Shown here: positions 1 to 8,333 of the stretch, in pieces
How positions within the stretch are numbered: position 1 is the stretch's first letter
Layout of the letters: the number at the start of each line of letters is the position of its first letter
From: Pseudonocardia terrae
Lineage (GTDB): Bacteria > Actinomycetota > Actinomycetes > Mycobacteriales > Pseudonocardiaceae
DNA length: 64,000 nt
NCBI RefSeq assembly: GCF_021343995.1
Contig: NZ_JAJTTE010000024.1
Coordinates: forward strand, 41,887-105,886
Direction of reading: 5' to 3'
Notes under the pieces: model-generated
The model's input: only the letters and a program-made list of their open reading frames with translations
The model's database searches: none
Told to the model about the DNA's origin: nothing
Program-made: the position numbers and the translations under genes

Positions 1-1
1 C

Positions 2-43
2 GCCCGCGCGCTCGCCACCCTGCGCCACGGGATGATGTCGTAG
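2..43 (+). CDS. C-terminal end of an unidentified upstream gene (partial)
   Basis: An open frame enters from the left edge and ends at a TAG at 41-43, giving the tail ARALATLRHGMMS. The composition is plausible for a real C-terminus, but 13 residues do not identify a family. If real, this gene lies directly upstream of the flavin electron-transfer operon, where a regulator or sensor is often found; that is only inference. Confidence 0.2.
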   Translation, partial: ARALATLRHGMMS

Positions 44-130
44 CGGTCCGTCGCCCCCGTACACCAGGTCGTCACCCGGCCCCCTGCCGACGCCGTCGAC
101 CGGCAGCCGGGCCGGGAAGCCGGGGCTCGG

Positions 131-152
131 CCCACAGCCGGTTCACAGCCGG
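131..152 (+). promoter_or_regulatory. PhoP-like direct-repeat box upstream of the flavin operon
   Basis: CACAGCCGG occurs at 133-141 and again at 144-152, an exact 11-bp period, and a weaker CACCGAGAT copy starts at 155. The arrangement CCACAGC-N4-TCACAGC is nearly the TCACAGC-N4-TCACAGC box known for mycobacterial PhoP. Eleven-bp direct repeats are typical of OmpR-family response regulators in general. The box sits about 60-80 nt before the first gene of the operon, a normal activator position. Which regulator binds is inferred. Confidence 0.4.
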
Positions 153-214
153 CACACCGAGATCACCCACGATGCCGCCGGAGGCTGGTCCTCGACCGAT
201 GCCGAAGGAGCACC

Positions 215-607
215 GTGAGCAACGACCTGTACCCCAGCGGGTCCCGCTGGGAACCCTTCTCCTCCCCGCGCCCCGTCCTCACCGACCCCGAGCACCTCGA
301 CGGAACCGCACCGGACCGCGCCGAGGTCGGGGCCGCCCACCCCGTCTACGACATCGCCTCGACCGCCGTGCACCCCGGCCCCCACTCCGTCGCCGAGCCG
401 CGTGCCGGGCGCCCGGGTGTGCGCCGGACCGTCGTGCTGGTCGCAGCGGCCGTCGGCCTCGTGCTCGCCGGCGGGGCGGGCAGGTACGCGATCGGACACG
501 CCACCGCCGGGACCGGCACCGGGAGCGGCACTGGTACCGGAAGCGGCAGCGCGGGCACCGGCGGCACGGGCAGCCTCACGAGCAGCACCACCGGGCAGTC
601 CACGTGA
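215..607 (+). CDS. Single-pass membrane protein with Gly/Ser/Thr-rich extracytoplasmic tail
   Basis: This 130-residue protein has a cytoplasmic N-terminus of about 70 residues, one hydrophobic helix (about residues 72-90, VVLVAAAVGLVLAGG) and a tail built almost only of Gly, Ser, Thr and Ala. The GTG at 215 is preceded by GAAGGAG at 204-210, which fixes the start. Its stop overlaps the next start by 4 nt (GTGA), so it is translationally coupled to the flavoprotein reductase. I recognise no named domain. Position suggests an anchor or accessory subunit of the extracytoplasmic flavin electron-transfer system encoded by the next three genes. Confidence 0.75.
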   Translation: MSNDLYPSGSRWEPFSSPRPVLTDPEHLDGTAPDRAEVGAAHPVYDIASTAVHPGPHSVAEPRAGRPGVRRTVVLVAAAVGLVLAGGAGRYAIGHATAGTGTGSGTGTGSGSAGTGGTGSLTSSTTGQST

Positions 608-2007
608 CCACCACGCTCGACCCACCCACCGCCCGGCACGGCACCCGGGTCGACGCCCGGCCGGCCCGCACCGATTCGGTGATCCGCTACCTGGCCGGTG
701 TCGCCGTGGCGGCGAGCCTGGTCGTCGTCACCTACCTCTGGCTCGCGGGCGGCGGGATCGAGGACCTCGGCTCCTGGGCCGACGGCCTGACCTCGACGGG
801 CCGCTGGACGGGCCTGCTCGCCTCGGACCTCCTGCTGGTCCAGGTGCTGTTGATGGCCCGGATCCCGCCGCTGGAACGCTCGGTAGGGCAGGACCGGCTG
901 GCCCGGGTCCACCGGCTCGTCGGGTTCACCTCGTTCACCCTGATGCTGCTGCACCTGGTGCTGATCACGTGGGGCTACGCGGCCGGCCGGATCAGCGCGC
1001 TCCCCGGCACCTTCTGGACGCTCACCGTCGACTACCCCGGCATGCTGCTGGCCCTGGCCGGCACCGCCTGCCTCGTTCTCGTCGTCGTGACGAGTGTGCG
1101 AGCCGCCCGCAACCGGCTGCGCCACGAGTCCTGGCACCTCCTGCACCTGTACGCCTACCTCGGCGTCGGGCTCGCGCTGCCGCACCAGCTGTGGACCGGC
1201 CAGGAGTTGCTGTCCTCCACGGCCGCGACCGTCTACTGGTGGACGCTCTGGGCCGCGGCCGCCGCGGCGGTGCTGGTCTGGCGGGTCGGCCTGCCGGTGC
1301 TCCGCTCGCTGCGCCACGACCTGCGGGTCACCTCGGTGGTCCCCGAGGCGCACGACGTCGTGTCGGTGTACGTGACCGGTCGCGCCATGGACCGCCTCCC
1401 GGTCGCCGCCGGGCAGTTCCTGACCTGGCGTTTCCTCAGCGGGCCCGGCTGGACCCGCGCCCACCCGTACTCGCTCTCGGCCGCCCCGGACGGCCGCAGC
1501 CTGCGGATCACGGTCAAGGACCTGGGCGACGGCAGCCGGCTCGTCCGCAGCCTGCGCCTCGGTACCCGGGTGCTCGTGGAGGGCCCCTACGGCCGGCTCA
1601 CCGCGCGCCCGCGCACCCGCGACCGGGTCGCGCTGATCGGGGCCGGGGTCGGGATCACCCCGCTGCGGGCGCTCGCCGAGGGCCTCTCGTACGCCCCGGG
1701 CGATGCCGTGCTGCTGCAGCGCGGCACGGGCGCACCGCTGTTCGCCGCGGAGTTCGACGTCCTCGCCCGTGAGCGGGGCCTGCGGGTGCACTGGCTCCCC
1801 GGCCGGCGCCGCGCCCCGGACTCCTGGCTCGGCGAGGGCGCCGGCCCCGCCGACGACCTCGCCGTCCTCCTCGCCCTGATCCCCGACGTCGCGCAGCGCG
1901 ATGTCTACCTCTGCGGCCCCGAGGCCTGGTCCGCCTCGGTCCACCGGACCCTGGCCGCGGCCCGGGTGCCGGAGGGCCGCATCCACGTCGAGACCTTCGG
2001 ATGGTGA
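604..2007 (+). CDS. Membrane flavoprotein: ferric-reductase-like transmembrane domain plus FAD/NAD(P) oxidoreductase
   Basis: This 467-residue protein should pass electrons from cytoplasmic NAD(P)H through FAD and membrane haem to an outer-face acceptor. The first half has about six membrane helices with the histidines expected for b-haem ligation (about 102, 117, 174, 181, 193). The second half is a ferredoxin-NADP reductase module with an FAD site HPYSLS near 287, a nucleotide site GAGVGIT near 346 and the terminal CGPE near 437. The start is taken as the GTG at 604, overlapping the previous stop. The FMN-binding protein and ApbE downstream suggest that its electrons go to a covalently bound FMN outside the membrane. 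The final acceptor cannot be read from the sequence. Confidence 0.85.
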   Translation: MTTTLDPPTARHGTRVDARPARTDSVIRYLAGVAVAASLVVVTYLWLAGGGIEDLGSWADGLTSTGRWTGLLASDLLLVQVLLMARIPPLERSVGQDRLARVHRLVGFTSFTLMLLHLVLITWGYAAGRISALPGTFWTLTVDYPGMLLALAGTACLVLVVVTSVRAARNRLRHESWHLLHLYAYLGVGLALPHQLWTGQELLSSTAATVYWWTLWAAAAAAVLVWRVGLPVLRSLRHDLRVTSVVPEAHDVVSVYVTGRAMDRLPVAAGQFLTWRFLSGPGWTRAHPYSLSAAPDGRSLRITVKDLGDGSRLVRSLRLGTRVLVEGPYGRLTARPRTRDRVALIGAGVGITPLRALAEGLSYAPGDAVLLQRGTGAPLFAAEFDVLARERGLRVHWLPGRRRAPDSWLGEGAGPADDLAVLLALIPDVAQRDVYLCGPEAWSASVHRTLAAARVPEGRIHVETFGW

Positions 2008-2011
2008 CCGC

Positions 2012-2512
2012 GTGCGCCGCATCCTGACCTGGTTCCTGAGCACCGTCGCCGTGGTCGCGCTGCTCTTCGGCTACAAGACCTCGACGGGCGCCTCCGCCAC
2101 GCCCACCTCCGACACGGTCGTCGCCGCGCCCGGCACGGGTTCCGGGGCGAGCGCCGGCAGCGGCTCGGGCAGCACCGGCACCTCGGGCAGCACCGGCAGC
2201 AGCGCGAGCAGCGGCACGTCGGGCGGCACCGGCACCACCACCTACACCGGGTCGGTCGCCCAGACCCGCTGGGGTCCGGTCCAGGTCGCGATCACCGTGG
2301 CGGGCGGGAAGATCACGAACGTCACCGTCCCCCAGTACCCCAACGGGAACGGCAGGGACCAGCAGATCAACGCCTCCGCCTTGCCCGTCCTCACGAAGGA
2401 GACGATCAGCGCGCAGAGCGCCTCCATCGACATGGTCAGCGGCGCGACCGTGACCTCCGACGGCTACGTCCAGTCCCTGCAGAGCGCCCTCGACCAGGCC
2501 GGCCTCGCATGA
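2012..2512 (+). CDS. Membrane-anchored FMN-binding domain protein, ApbE substrate
   Basis: This 166-residue protein has an N-terminal membrane anchor (about residues 4-20), a long Ser/Gly/Thr linker and a C-terminal FMN-binding domain (about 85-166). Near the C-terminus it carries DMVSGATVTSDGY. The SGAT core is the established site where ApbE attaches FMN through a phosphoester to the threonine. The GTG at 2012 starts 4 nt after the upstream stop. The stop overlaps apbE by 4 nt, so substrate and flavinylating enzyme are translated together. It probably acts as the extracytoplasmic one-electron carrier that receives electrons from the upstream reductase. Confidence 0.88.
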   Translation: MRRILTWFLSTVAVVALLFGYKTSTGASATPTSDTVVAAPGTGSGASAGSGSGSTGTSGSTGSSASSGTSGGTGTTTYTGSVAQTRWGPVQVAITVAGGKITNVTVPQYPNGNGRDQQINASALPVLTKETISAQSASIDMVSGATVTSDGYVQSLQSALDQAGLA

Positions 2513-3300
2513 CCGCACCCGCCGTGTCCACCGTGTCCCCTGTGCCCACCGCCCCTGCCGCCGCTCCCCGCCCGGCCCGCTACGTCGAGCACGTCATGGG
2601 GATGCCGATCAGCCTCGCGCTGCGCGGCCGGCACACCAGCGACGAACGGGCCCGCGCCGCCTGGGCCGACGCCCTGGCCGTCCTCCGCGAGGCCGACCGG
2701 GTCTTCAGCACCTACCGCCCCGACTCGGTGATCTCCCGGCTGGGCCGCGGCGAGCTCGACGAGCGCGACTGCCCGCCCGAGGTGCGCGAGGTCCTGGCGG
2801 TCGGGGAGGCCGCCCGCCGGGACTCCGACGGCGCGTTCGACGTCCGGCGCGCCGGCCGCCTCGACCCGTCCGGCGTCGTCAAGGGCTGGGCCGTGGAGCG
2901 GGCCGCGGCGGCCCTGGTCACGGTGCCCGACACCGACTTCTGCCTGTCCGCGGGCGGCGACCTCACCTGCCGCACCCTGCACCCCGACGACGCCCCGTGG
3001 CGGATCGGTGTCGAGGACCCGCGCGACCCGGGGCGGCTCGTCGCGGTGATCCCGATCCGCACCGGCGCCGTCGCCACCTCAGGCGCGGCCCACCGCGCGG
3101 CCCACGTCGTCGACGCGCGGACCGGGCTCCCGCCGTCCGGGCTCGGCTCGGTCACGGTGATCGCCCCCTCGCTCACGGTCGCGGACGTCGACGCCACGGC
3201 CGCCTACGCCCTGGGCCCCGACGCCGCGGGCTGGCTCGCCGCACGCGGCCGGACCGGCCTGGTCGTCGCCGCGGACGGGGTCACGACGGTGGTCGGCTGA
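2509..3300 (+). CDS. apbE: FAD:protein FMN transferase
   Basis: ApbE uses FAD and Mg2+ to attach FMN to threonine in exported proteins. The 263-residue protein shows the family landmarks: MGMPISL near the start, FSTYRPDSVISRL (about 66-78), SAGGDL near 148 for FAD, and HVVDARTG near 199, where the aspartate region binds the metal. No clear signal peptide is visible; the first 25 residues are Ala/Pro-rich, so the start could lie slightly downstream. The ATGA overlap with the FMN-binding protein indicates a dedicated partner. At 263 residues it is slightly shorter than the usual 300-350, typical of compact actinobacterial versions. Confidence 0.88.
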   Translation: MTAPAVSTVSPVPTAPAAAPRPARYVEHVMGMPISLALRGRHTSDERARAAWADALAVLREADRVFSTYRPDSVISRLGRGELDERDCPPEVREVLAVGEAARRDSDGAFDVRRAGRLDPSGVVKGWAVERAAAALVTVPDTDFCLSAGGDLTCRTLHPDDAPWRIGVEDPRDPGRLVAVIPIRTGAVATSGAAHRAAHVVDARTGLPPSGLGSVTVIAPSLTVADVDATAAYALGPDAAGWLAARGRTGLVVAADGVTTVVG

Positions 3301-3370
3301 GGCCTCGGCGCGCACGCCGCGGGGCCGGCGGCACCACCGTCACCGCGGGGCGGACCGGCGGGACGTCGGG

Positions 3371-4531
3371 TCACTCCTCCCGGGCCGCGGCCTCGAGCCG
3401 GGCGGCGAGGTCGCGGCGTTCCCGCTGCCGGTGGCCGTAGGCGACCAGCCTGACCGTGGCGTCGTCCTCCAGCCCGGAGCCGACCGCCCCGGCGACCACG
3501 CCCATGATCGTCGCGAGGACCACGATCGGCACGTAGTCCCCGAGCCCGGCGGGATGGCCGAGCACGCGGCTCAGGTACCCGGCCGGGATGATCACCGACG
3601 CCACGATCGCGTTGAGCACCAGCAGGGCCACCGAGAACAGGCCCGTCCCGGTCGCGAGCGTGAGGACCGTACCGAGGTTGAGCAGCCGGTCGATCCCGAC
3701 CTCGGGCGAACCGCGCTCCCAGAGCCGGTGCCCCACGATCAGCCAGACCACGAAGATCGCGAGGGAACCGACGAACGCGAGGGCGAGCCGCCAGGCCGTG
3801 AGGGCGTTGGCGAGCTGCCAGATGTTCGAGTAGAGGAGCCCGAAGGCCGAGCCCGCGGCGGCCCCCGCAAGAGCCGTGCCCAACCCGACGGTCAGCCGCC
3901 ACGGCCGGTTGGTGCGCACCATCCCCGCCAGCAGCCGCAGCGAGCCGCCCCGGGCCAGGACGGTCTCGTCGGCGTCCTCGGCGGCCATGCCCGGCTCGTG
4001 CAGCAGCGCGGCCCGCCGGGTGGGCCGGCGGGCCGCCGCCGCCGCGTCGATCCCGAGCAGCCGCCCCACCAGGTCGACGACGGCGTCGCGGACCCGCGGG
4101 AGCAGCCGCACCCCGCCGAGGGCGGGCACGGACACCACGGCCACCCGGTCCCGCTCGCTCACCTGCGCGACCACCGGGACACCGCTCGCCTTCGCCGGGA
4201 CGTCGGTGAGGCACACGGCGACGTCCCAGCGGGTGCGGCGGACCCGCTCGCGCGCACGGTCCAGGGCGCGCTCACCGCGGTCGTTGGCCTCGAAGGGCTC
4301 GACGACGGTCTCGACCTCCCAGGTCCGCGGCGCGTCCAGCCGGGCGGCGAGGACCTGCGGCAGGCCCTCGACGAGCTGTTCGGCCAGCTCACCGGGCAGG
4401 TTCGGGTCGGCCAGCAGGCCGACGACCGTGAGGGTCTCGGTCGCGGTGTCGGTCGCGGTGTCGGTCGCGGTGTCGGTCGCCGCGCCGCTGTCGGCGGGGC
4501 CGACGGGCTCGAGGTGGGGCTCGTCCGGCAT
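3371..4531 (-). CDS. Membrane protein of unknown function
   Basis: The 386-residue protein has a hydrophilic N-terminal half (about 1-190) with an alpha/beta look (TVVGLLADPN, WDVAVCLTDVP) and a C-terminal half with four or five membrane helices (about 200-350), ending in a charged helix. I do not recognise the family. Near the start the peptide ATDT is repeated, encoded by a 12-bp tandem repeat at 4437-4480. It begins 54 nt after the end of the antiporter module on the same strand and may be cotranscribed with it. Because the repeat is low complexity, the true start could lie after it, at a residue near 40. Confidence 0.65.
   Translation of the reverse strand: MPDEPHLEPVGPADSGAATDTATDTATDTATETLTVVGLLADPNLPGELAEQLVEGLPQVLAARLDAPRTWEVETVVEPFEANDRGERALDRARERVRRTRWDVAVCLTDVPAKASGVPVVAQVSERDRVAVVSVPALGGVRLLPRVRDAVVDLVGRLLGIDAAAAARRPTRRAALLHEPGMAAEDADETVLARGGSLRLLAGMVRTNRPWRLTVGLGTALAGAAAGSAFGLLYSNIWQLANALTAWRLALAFVGSLAIFVVWLIVGHRLWERGSPEVGIDRLLNLGTVLTLATGTGLFSVALLVLNAIVASVIIPAGYLSRVLGHPAGLGDYVPIVVLATIMGVVAGAVGSGLEDDATVRLVAYGHRQRERRDLAARLEAAAREE
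4437..4480. repeat. 12-bp tandem repeat, about 3.7 copies
   Basis: The unit TCGGTCGCGGTG is repeated without error from 4437 to 4480. It lies inside the first codons of the minus-strand membrane protein and encodes a run of Ala-Thr-Asp-Thr. Twelve bp keeps the frame, so copy-number change would alter only the length of the N-terminal tail. Confidence 0.85.
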
Positions 4532-4585
4532 GCCCCGGGACTACCCGCCGCACCCCTCGTTCCACCCGGCCGGGTGGGCCGGACC

Positions 4586-6433
4586 TCACCCGGCCAGCAA
4601 CGGCAGCCCGACCAGCGCACCCAGCAGGGCGACCCCGACCAGCAGCCAGGTGATGTAGTCCCCGATGTGCCCGGAGTGCAGGCCCCGCAGCCGCGCGACC
4701 ACCGCGTCGCCGATCCGGCGGCCGACGGCCGACGGGCCGGGAAGGCGGTCCCGGTACAGCGCGGCGAGCGCGAGGAGCGCGGCGAGCGCCGAGGAGACCA
4801 GGCCGAGGACCACGCCCGAGGTCGTCCAGCCCGATGCGGGCGACGGCGCGGCCGGAGCGGCGGCCGTGCCGAATGCCGAAGCCAGGTAGCCCGCGCGGTC
4901 GAGGAAGTGGTCGGCGGCCTCGGCGAAGGCCTGCGGCACGCCCGGCAGGACGCCGAGCACGAGTCCGCCCGCCAGCAGCACCACGAGCGGCCCCAGCATC
5001 GTCGCGGGGACCCGCTTCAGCAGGCCCTTGACCTCCGCCTCCTCGCTCCCCTTCGTGTCCAGCGGGGCGGTGTCCTTGTCCGGCCTGCTCCCGAGACCGA
5101 AGTAGATCCGGCAGGCCGCCCGCAGCACCGCGGCTCCCGTCACGGCCGAGACCAGCACGAACAGGGCCGGCGCCCAGGGGGCCCCGGCCTCGGCGACGGC
5201 CTCCTCGGAGACCGCCTTCCCCAGCCCGGAGCCGAACGGCGGCAGCCCCGCGAGGGCGAACCCGCCGAGCAGCATGAGCCAGGGCAGCACGCGGGCGCGC
5301 CGGCCCGCCCCGTGCAGGTCGATCTCGTCGACGCTGCCGTAGCGGTCGAGGATCGAGCCGGCGACGAGGAACAGGGCGGACTTGGTCGCGGCGTGCCCGG
5401 CGACGTAGAGGGCGGCGCCGGCCGTCCCGGCCGGGTCGAGCGTGCCGAAGGCGATGGTGAACAGCCCCACGTGCGCGATGGTGGAGTAGGCGAGCAGCCG
5501 TTTGAGGTGGCGCTGCAGGAAGCAGAGCACGGCGCCCAGCAGCGCGGTGAGGGTGCCGAGCACCAGGAAGGTCCGCTGCAGGTCGGCGTGCGGGAGCACC
5601 GGACCGAACACCACGGTCGTCACCCGGAACACCCCGTAGAGCCCGAGCTCGACCATGATCCCCGAGAAGAGGACGCACACCGGGGTGGGCGCGACGGCGT
5701 GGGCGTCGTCGAGCCAGAAGTGGAACGGGACGAGCGCGGCCTTCACGCAGAACCCGGTGACCACCAGCACGAACCCGCCGACGACCACCGCCCCGGGGGG
5801 TCGGCCCTGCAGGGCGACGGCGAGCGGCGCCAGGCCGAGCTGCCCGGTCTGCGCGTACAGCACGCCGATGCCGGTGAGGGTCACGTAGGCGCCGAAGGAG
5901 TTCACGACGCCGAAGGCGAGCGCCCCCTGCACCGAGGTCGGCTCCTCGACCCGGAAGCCGGTCAGCGCGTACGCGACCGCCCCCATGAGCTCGAAGAACA
6001 CGAACATGTCGAACAGGTCGCCGCTGAGCACGAACCCGGTCATGCCGGCGAGGAAGAGCAGCAACAGGGCGTGGAAGTGCGCCTCGGCCGAGTCGAGGTA
6101 GTGCCAGGTGTAGACCAGGGCGGCGACCGTGAGCGCCGCCGCGATCACGGCGGCCCCGGCCGCGAACGGGTCGGCCACCAGGGCGATGCCGAGCGCGGGG
6201 GAACCGGGGCCCCACCCCCCGATCCAGGTGGCGAGGTGTCCCGCCGGGTCCCCCGCGCTGCGCACGAGGAGCAGGACGTCGAGGGCCAGGACCAGCGCGG
6301 CGACCGCGACCGCGGTCCCGTCGACCAGGCGCCGGGGCACCCGGCGGCCGACCGTCAGGAGCAGGCACGCCCCGAGGATCGGCGCGCCGATCGCGAGCGG
6401 GGCCAGCACGGCCACGGGGACGGACAGCGCCAC
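4586..6433 (-). CDS. mrpD: Mrp antiporter subunit D (ND2/4/5-like proton-translocating subunit)
   Basis: This large membrane protein, about 615 residues, belongs to the proton-translocating family shared with complex I NuoL/M/N. Recognisable segments are YTWHYLDSAEAHFHALLLLF, MFVFFELMGAVAYALTGF and LKRLLAYSTIAHVG, the conserved lysine/histidine-containing helices of this family. At least 14 helices are predicted, plus a C-terminal extension beyond the usual 500 residues. The start is taken as GTG at 6433, just after the mrpC stop. It is the only antiporter-like large subunit in the operon, since no MrpA is present. Confidence 0.85.
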   Translation of the reverse strand: MALSVPVAVLAPLAIGAPILGACLLLTVGRRVPRRLVDGTAVAVAALVLALDVLLLVRSAGDPAGHLATWIGGWGPGSPALGIALVADPFAAGAAVIAAALTVAALVYTWHYLDSAEAHFHALLLLFLAGMTGFVLSGDLFDMFVFFELMGAVAYALTGFRVEEPTSVQGALAFGVVNSFGAYVTLTGIGVLYAQTGQLGLAPLAVALQGRPPGAVVVGGFVLVVTGFCVKAALVPFHFWLDDAHAVAPTPVCVLFSGIMVELGLYGVFRVTTVVFGPVLPHADLQRTFLVLGTLTALLGAVLCFLQRHLKRLLAYSTIAHVGLFTIAFGTLDPAGTAGAALYVAGHAATKSALFLVAGSILDRYGSVDEIDLHGAGRRARVLPWLMLLGGFALAGLPPFGSGLGKAVSEEAVAEAGAPWAPALFVLVSAVTGAAVLRAACRIYFGLGSRPDKDTAPLDTKGSEEAEVKGLLKRVPATMLGPLVVLLAGGLVLGVLPGVPQAFAEAADHFLDRAGYLASAFGTAAAPAAPSPASGWTTSGVVLGLVSSALAALLALAALYRDRLPGPSAVGRRIGDAVVARLRGLHSGHIGDYITWLLVGVALLGALVGLPLLAG

Positions 6434-6435
6434 GG

Positions 6436-6804
6436 TCAGCCCCGCAGTGAGGTCAGCTCGTCGGGGTCCAGGGTGCCGTGCCGCTTCGCCACCTGGACGG
6501 CCAGTGCGAGCAGCAGCGCGGTCACCGTGGCCGCGACGACGACGTCGGTCAGCGTCATGGCCTGCACCACCGGGTCGACGACCGCGCTGTGCGCCGCGAC
6601 GTCCGGCGGTGTGCTGCCGCCGAACACCGGCGGGGACGCGCCCGACTGGTAGCCGATCGCGATCAGCAGGACGTACGTGCCGGACTGGGCGATCGACAGG
6701 CACACCACGGCGTGGATCAGGTTCCGGCTGCGCGCGATGCCGAAGGCGCCGCCGAGCAGCAGCCAGCCCGCGACCAGGTACGCGTAGACGTGCAGGATGC
6801 TCAC
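6436..6804 (-). CDS. mrpC: Mrp antiporter subunit C (NuoK-like)
   Basis: This 122-residue protein has three membrane helices and the NuoK/MnhC pattern, including GIARSRNLIHAVVCLSIAQS and, in the third helix, ALTLTDVVVAATVTALLLAL-type sequence. In complex I and Mrp the small K/C subunit helps form the lateral proton path next to the antiporter-like subunits. It overlaps the preceding MrpB reading frame by 4 nt and is followed immediately by mrpD, so coupling is tight. Confidence 0.88.
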   Translation of the reverse strand: MSILHVYAYLVAGWLLLGGAFGIARSRNLIHAVVCLSIAQSGTYVLLIAIGYQSGASPPVFGGSTPPDVAAHSAVVDPVVQAMTLTDVVVAATVTALLLALAVQVAKRHGTLDPDELTSLRG

Positions 6805-7535
6805 CGGCGCTCCACCCGCAGGGCCTGGTCGAGGAAATGGGCGAGCAACAGGATCACCCCGGAGGCCACCTCCATGCCGACGGCGACGTTGAGCAGCGGC
6901 ACGATGCCGCTGGACGGCATCGACCCGAACGTGCCGAGGGGCAGCACGTTCGCCAGGAAGGAGCCGGTGACCGCGAGCCCGGCGATGCCGACGGCGACGA
7001 AGGCGGCGGTCCCGACCGCCTCCCCCACCTCGAAGGGCGGGACGGCCCGCAGCCGCTCCAGCGCCCGGAACCCGCCGGCCAGGTAGAGCAGGTGGAGCCC
7101 GGTGCCGAGCACCACGCCGCCCTGGAACCCGCCGCCGGGGGTGAGGTGCCCGTGGGCGACGACGTCGAGCCCGAGCACCAGCGTGACCGGCAGCAGCAGG
7201 TACCCGACCAGCCGGACCGCCTGCAGCGGCGGCTCGTCCTCGGGCACCTCCGTGCGTTCGCGCTCCTCGCGGCCGGGCCGCAGCAGGACCGCCGCGCCGA
7301 CGACCGACCCGAGCAGGATCGTCTCCTCCCCGAGGGTGTCGAAGGCGCGCAGGTCGTAGTTGACGCCGGACACGACGTTGGCGGTCTGGTGGGCGATCGC
7401 GGCGGCCACGGCCACGTCCCGGTAGGGGTGGAAGGCGTTGCCGAAGGGCGGCATGCCGACGACGGTGACCACCAGGAGCACGCCGACGGCCGCCGCCGCG
7501 GCGGCGAAGACGATCAGGCGGACGCGGCGGGTCAT
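6801..7535 (-). CDS. MbhE-MrpB fusion subunit of the Mrp/Mbh-type antiporter
   Basis: The 244-residue protein joins two units. The N-terminal part (about 1-85) has the MbhE-like segment ending in YDLRAFDTLGEETILLGSV, which in larger Mrp systems is the C-terminal tail of MrpA. The rest (about 100-244) is an MrpB domain with GHLTPGGGFQGGVVLG. The fusion spares a separate mbhE gene. Overlaps of 4 nt on both sides place it in the middle of one operon. A missing stop is unlikely as the explanation because both halves are in frame and conserved. Confidence 0.8.
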   Translation of the reverse strand: MTRRVRLIVFAAAAAAVGVLLVVTVVGMPPFGNAFHPYRDVAVAAAIAHQTANVVSGVNYDLRAFDTLGEETILLGSVVGAAVLLRPGREERERTEVPEDEPPLQAVRLVGYLLLPVTLVLGLDVVAHGHLTPGGGFQGGVVLGTGLHLLYLAGGFRALERLRAVPPFEVGEAVGTAAFVAVGIAGLAVTGSFLANVLPLGTFGSMPSSGIVPLLNVAVGMEVASGVILLLAHFLDQALRVERR

Positions 7536-7780
7536 CGCTGCCGCCGCACCCGGCGCAGGGCCAGCATCACCATCAGGGGCACGACGGCCGCGCCGATGGC
7601 GAGCTGCGCGAGCGCCACGTCGGGGGCCTGGAACGAGAAGAACAGCACCGTGAGCGCGAGCCCGAACACCGACAGGGTCACCGCCTGGCGGGCGGGGTCC
7701 GCGGTCAGCACCACGGCGGTGCCGAGCACCGCGACCAGCGTCAGGGCGACCAGCATGGTCGCCAGCGCCACCCCGCTCAC
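7532..7780 (-). CDS. MbhD-like subunit (DUF4040) of the Mrp-type antiporter
   Basis: This 82-residue protein has two or three helices and the MbhD/DUF4040 signature in FFSFQAPDVALAQLAIGAA. In classical Mrp this sequence is part of the MrpA C-terminus and resembles NuoJ. Here it is a stand-alone gene. The GTG start at 7780 overlaps the mrpG stop, and its own stop overlaps the next start, both by 4 nt. Confidence 0.82.
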   Translation of the reverse strand: MSGVALATMLVALTLVAVLGTAVVLTADPARQAVTLSVFGLALTVLFFSFQAPDVALAQLAIGAAVVPLMVMLALRRVRRQR

Positions 7781-8082
7781 CGGTCCCCCTCCGCGGCCGC
7801 CCCGTCCGCCCGCGCGACCAGGCGGCCGGTGGCGCTGCCCAGCACCGGCCCGGTGAGGGCGAGCAGGAACACCGTGACCAGGATCTGGGCGGTCGGCGCG
7901 GTCCAGCCGTTCGGGATCGCCAGGCCCAGGCCGATGAGCGGCCCGCCGACGGACGTCACCGGCGTGATCAGGTGCAATCGGACCAGCACGTCCCGTGTGA
8001 CGAGCGCCCGCAGTGCGGCGAGCACGACGACCAGCACCCCGGCCCCGGTCGCCACCGCCGAGACCACCTGCGCCGCGGTCAC
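7777..8082 (-). CDS. mrpG: Mrp antiporter subunit G
   Basis: The 101-residue protein has three helices and the MrpG pattern (LRALVTRDVLVRLHLITPVT, then SVGGPLIGLGLAI). The start chosen is the GTG at 8082, which overlaps the mrpF stop by 4 nt. Longer upstream readings would run through mrpF in another frame. MrpG is an essential small membrane subunit of unknown individual role in the antiporter complex. Confidence 0.83.
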   Translation of the reverse strand: MTAAQVVSAVATGAGVLVVVLAALRALVTRDVLVRLHLITPVTSVGGPLIGLGLAIPNGWTAPTAQILVTVFLLALTGPVLGSATGRLVARADGAAAEGDR

Positions 8083-8333
8083 GGGTCCTGCCTCAGCAGC
8101 CGGGTGAAGACCAGCGTGCCGGCGAAGGAGAGCACCACCAGCACCAGCGGCACGATCAGCAGCGAGGACTGCCCGCCCGCCTGGGCGAGCACGAGCAGCA
8201 GCAACGCCGTCACCGCGGCGGCCAGCTCGAGCCCGACCAGGCGCTCCACGGGCCCGCCCCGCGCGCCGAGCCAGGCCGCGGGGAGCAGCCCGCCGGCCAG
8301 CAGCGCCAGCCCCGCGACATACCAGACGATCAC
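8079..8333 (-). CDS. mrpF: Mrp antiporter subunit F
   Basis: The 84-residue protein has three helices (about 4-22, 32-53, 58-78) and the MrpF pattern RLVGLELAAAVTALLLLVLA. The start GTG at 8333 overlaps the mrpE stop by 4 nt. In Mrp complexes MrpF sits with E and G at one end of the assembly and is required for cation/proton exchange. Confidence 0.82.
   Translation of the reverse strand: MIVWYVAGLALLAGGLLPAAWLGARGGPVERLVGLELAAAVTALLLLVLAQAGGQSSLLIVPLVLVVLSFAGTLVFTRLLRQDP

Noticed and set aside
3431..6652. A 1073-codon open frame on the plus strand opposite the antiporter genes
   Set aside because: It is Arg/Gly/His/Pro-rich low-information sequence, the usual antisense shadow of high-GC genes; the minus strand carries conserved Mrp proteins.
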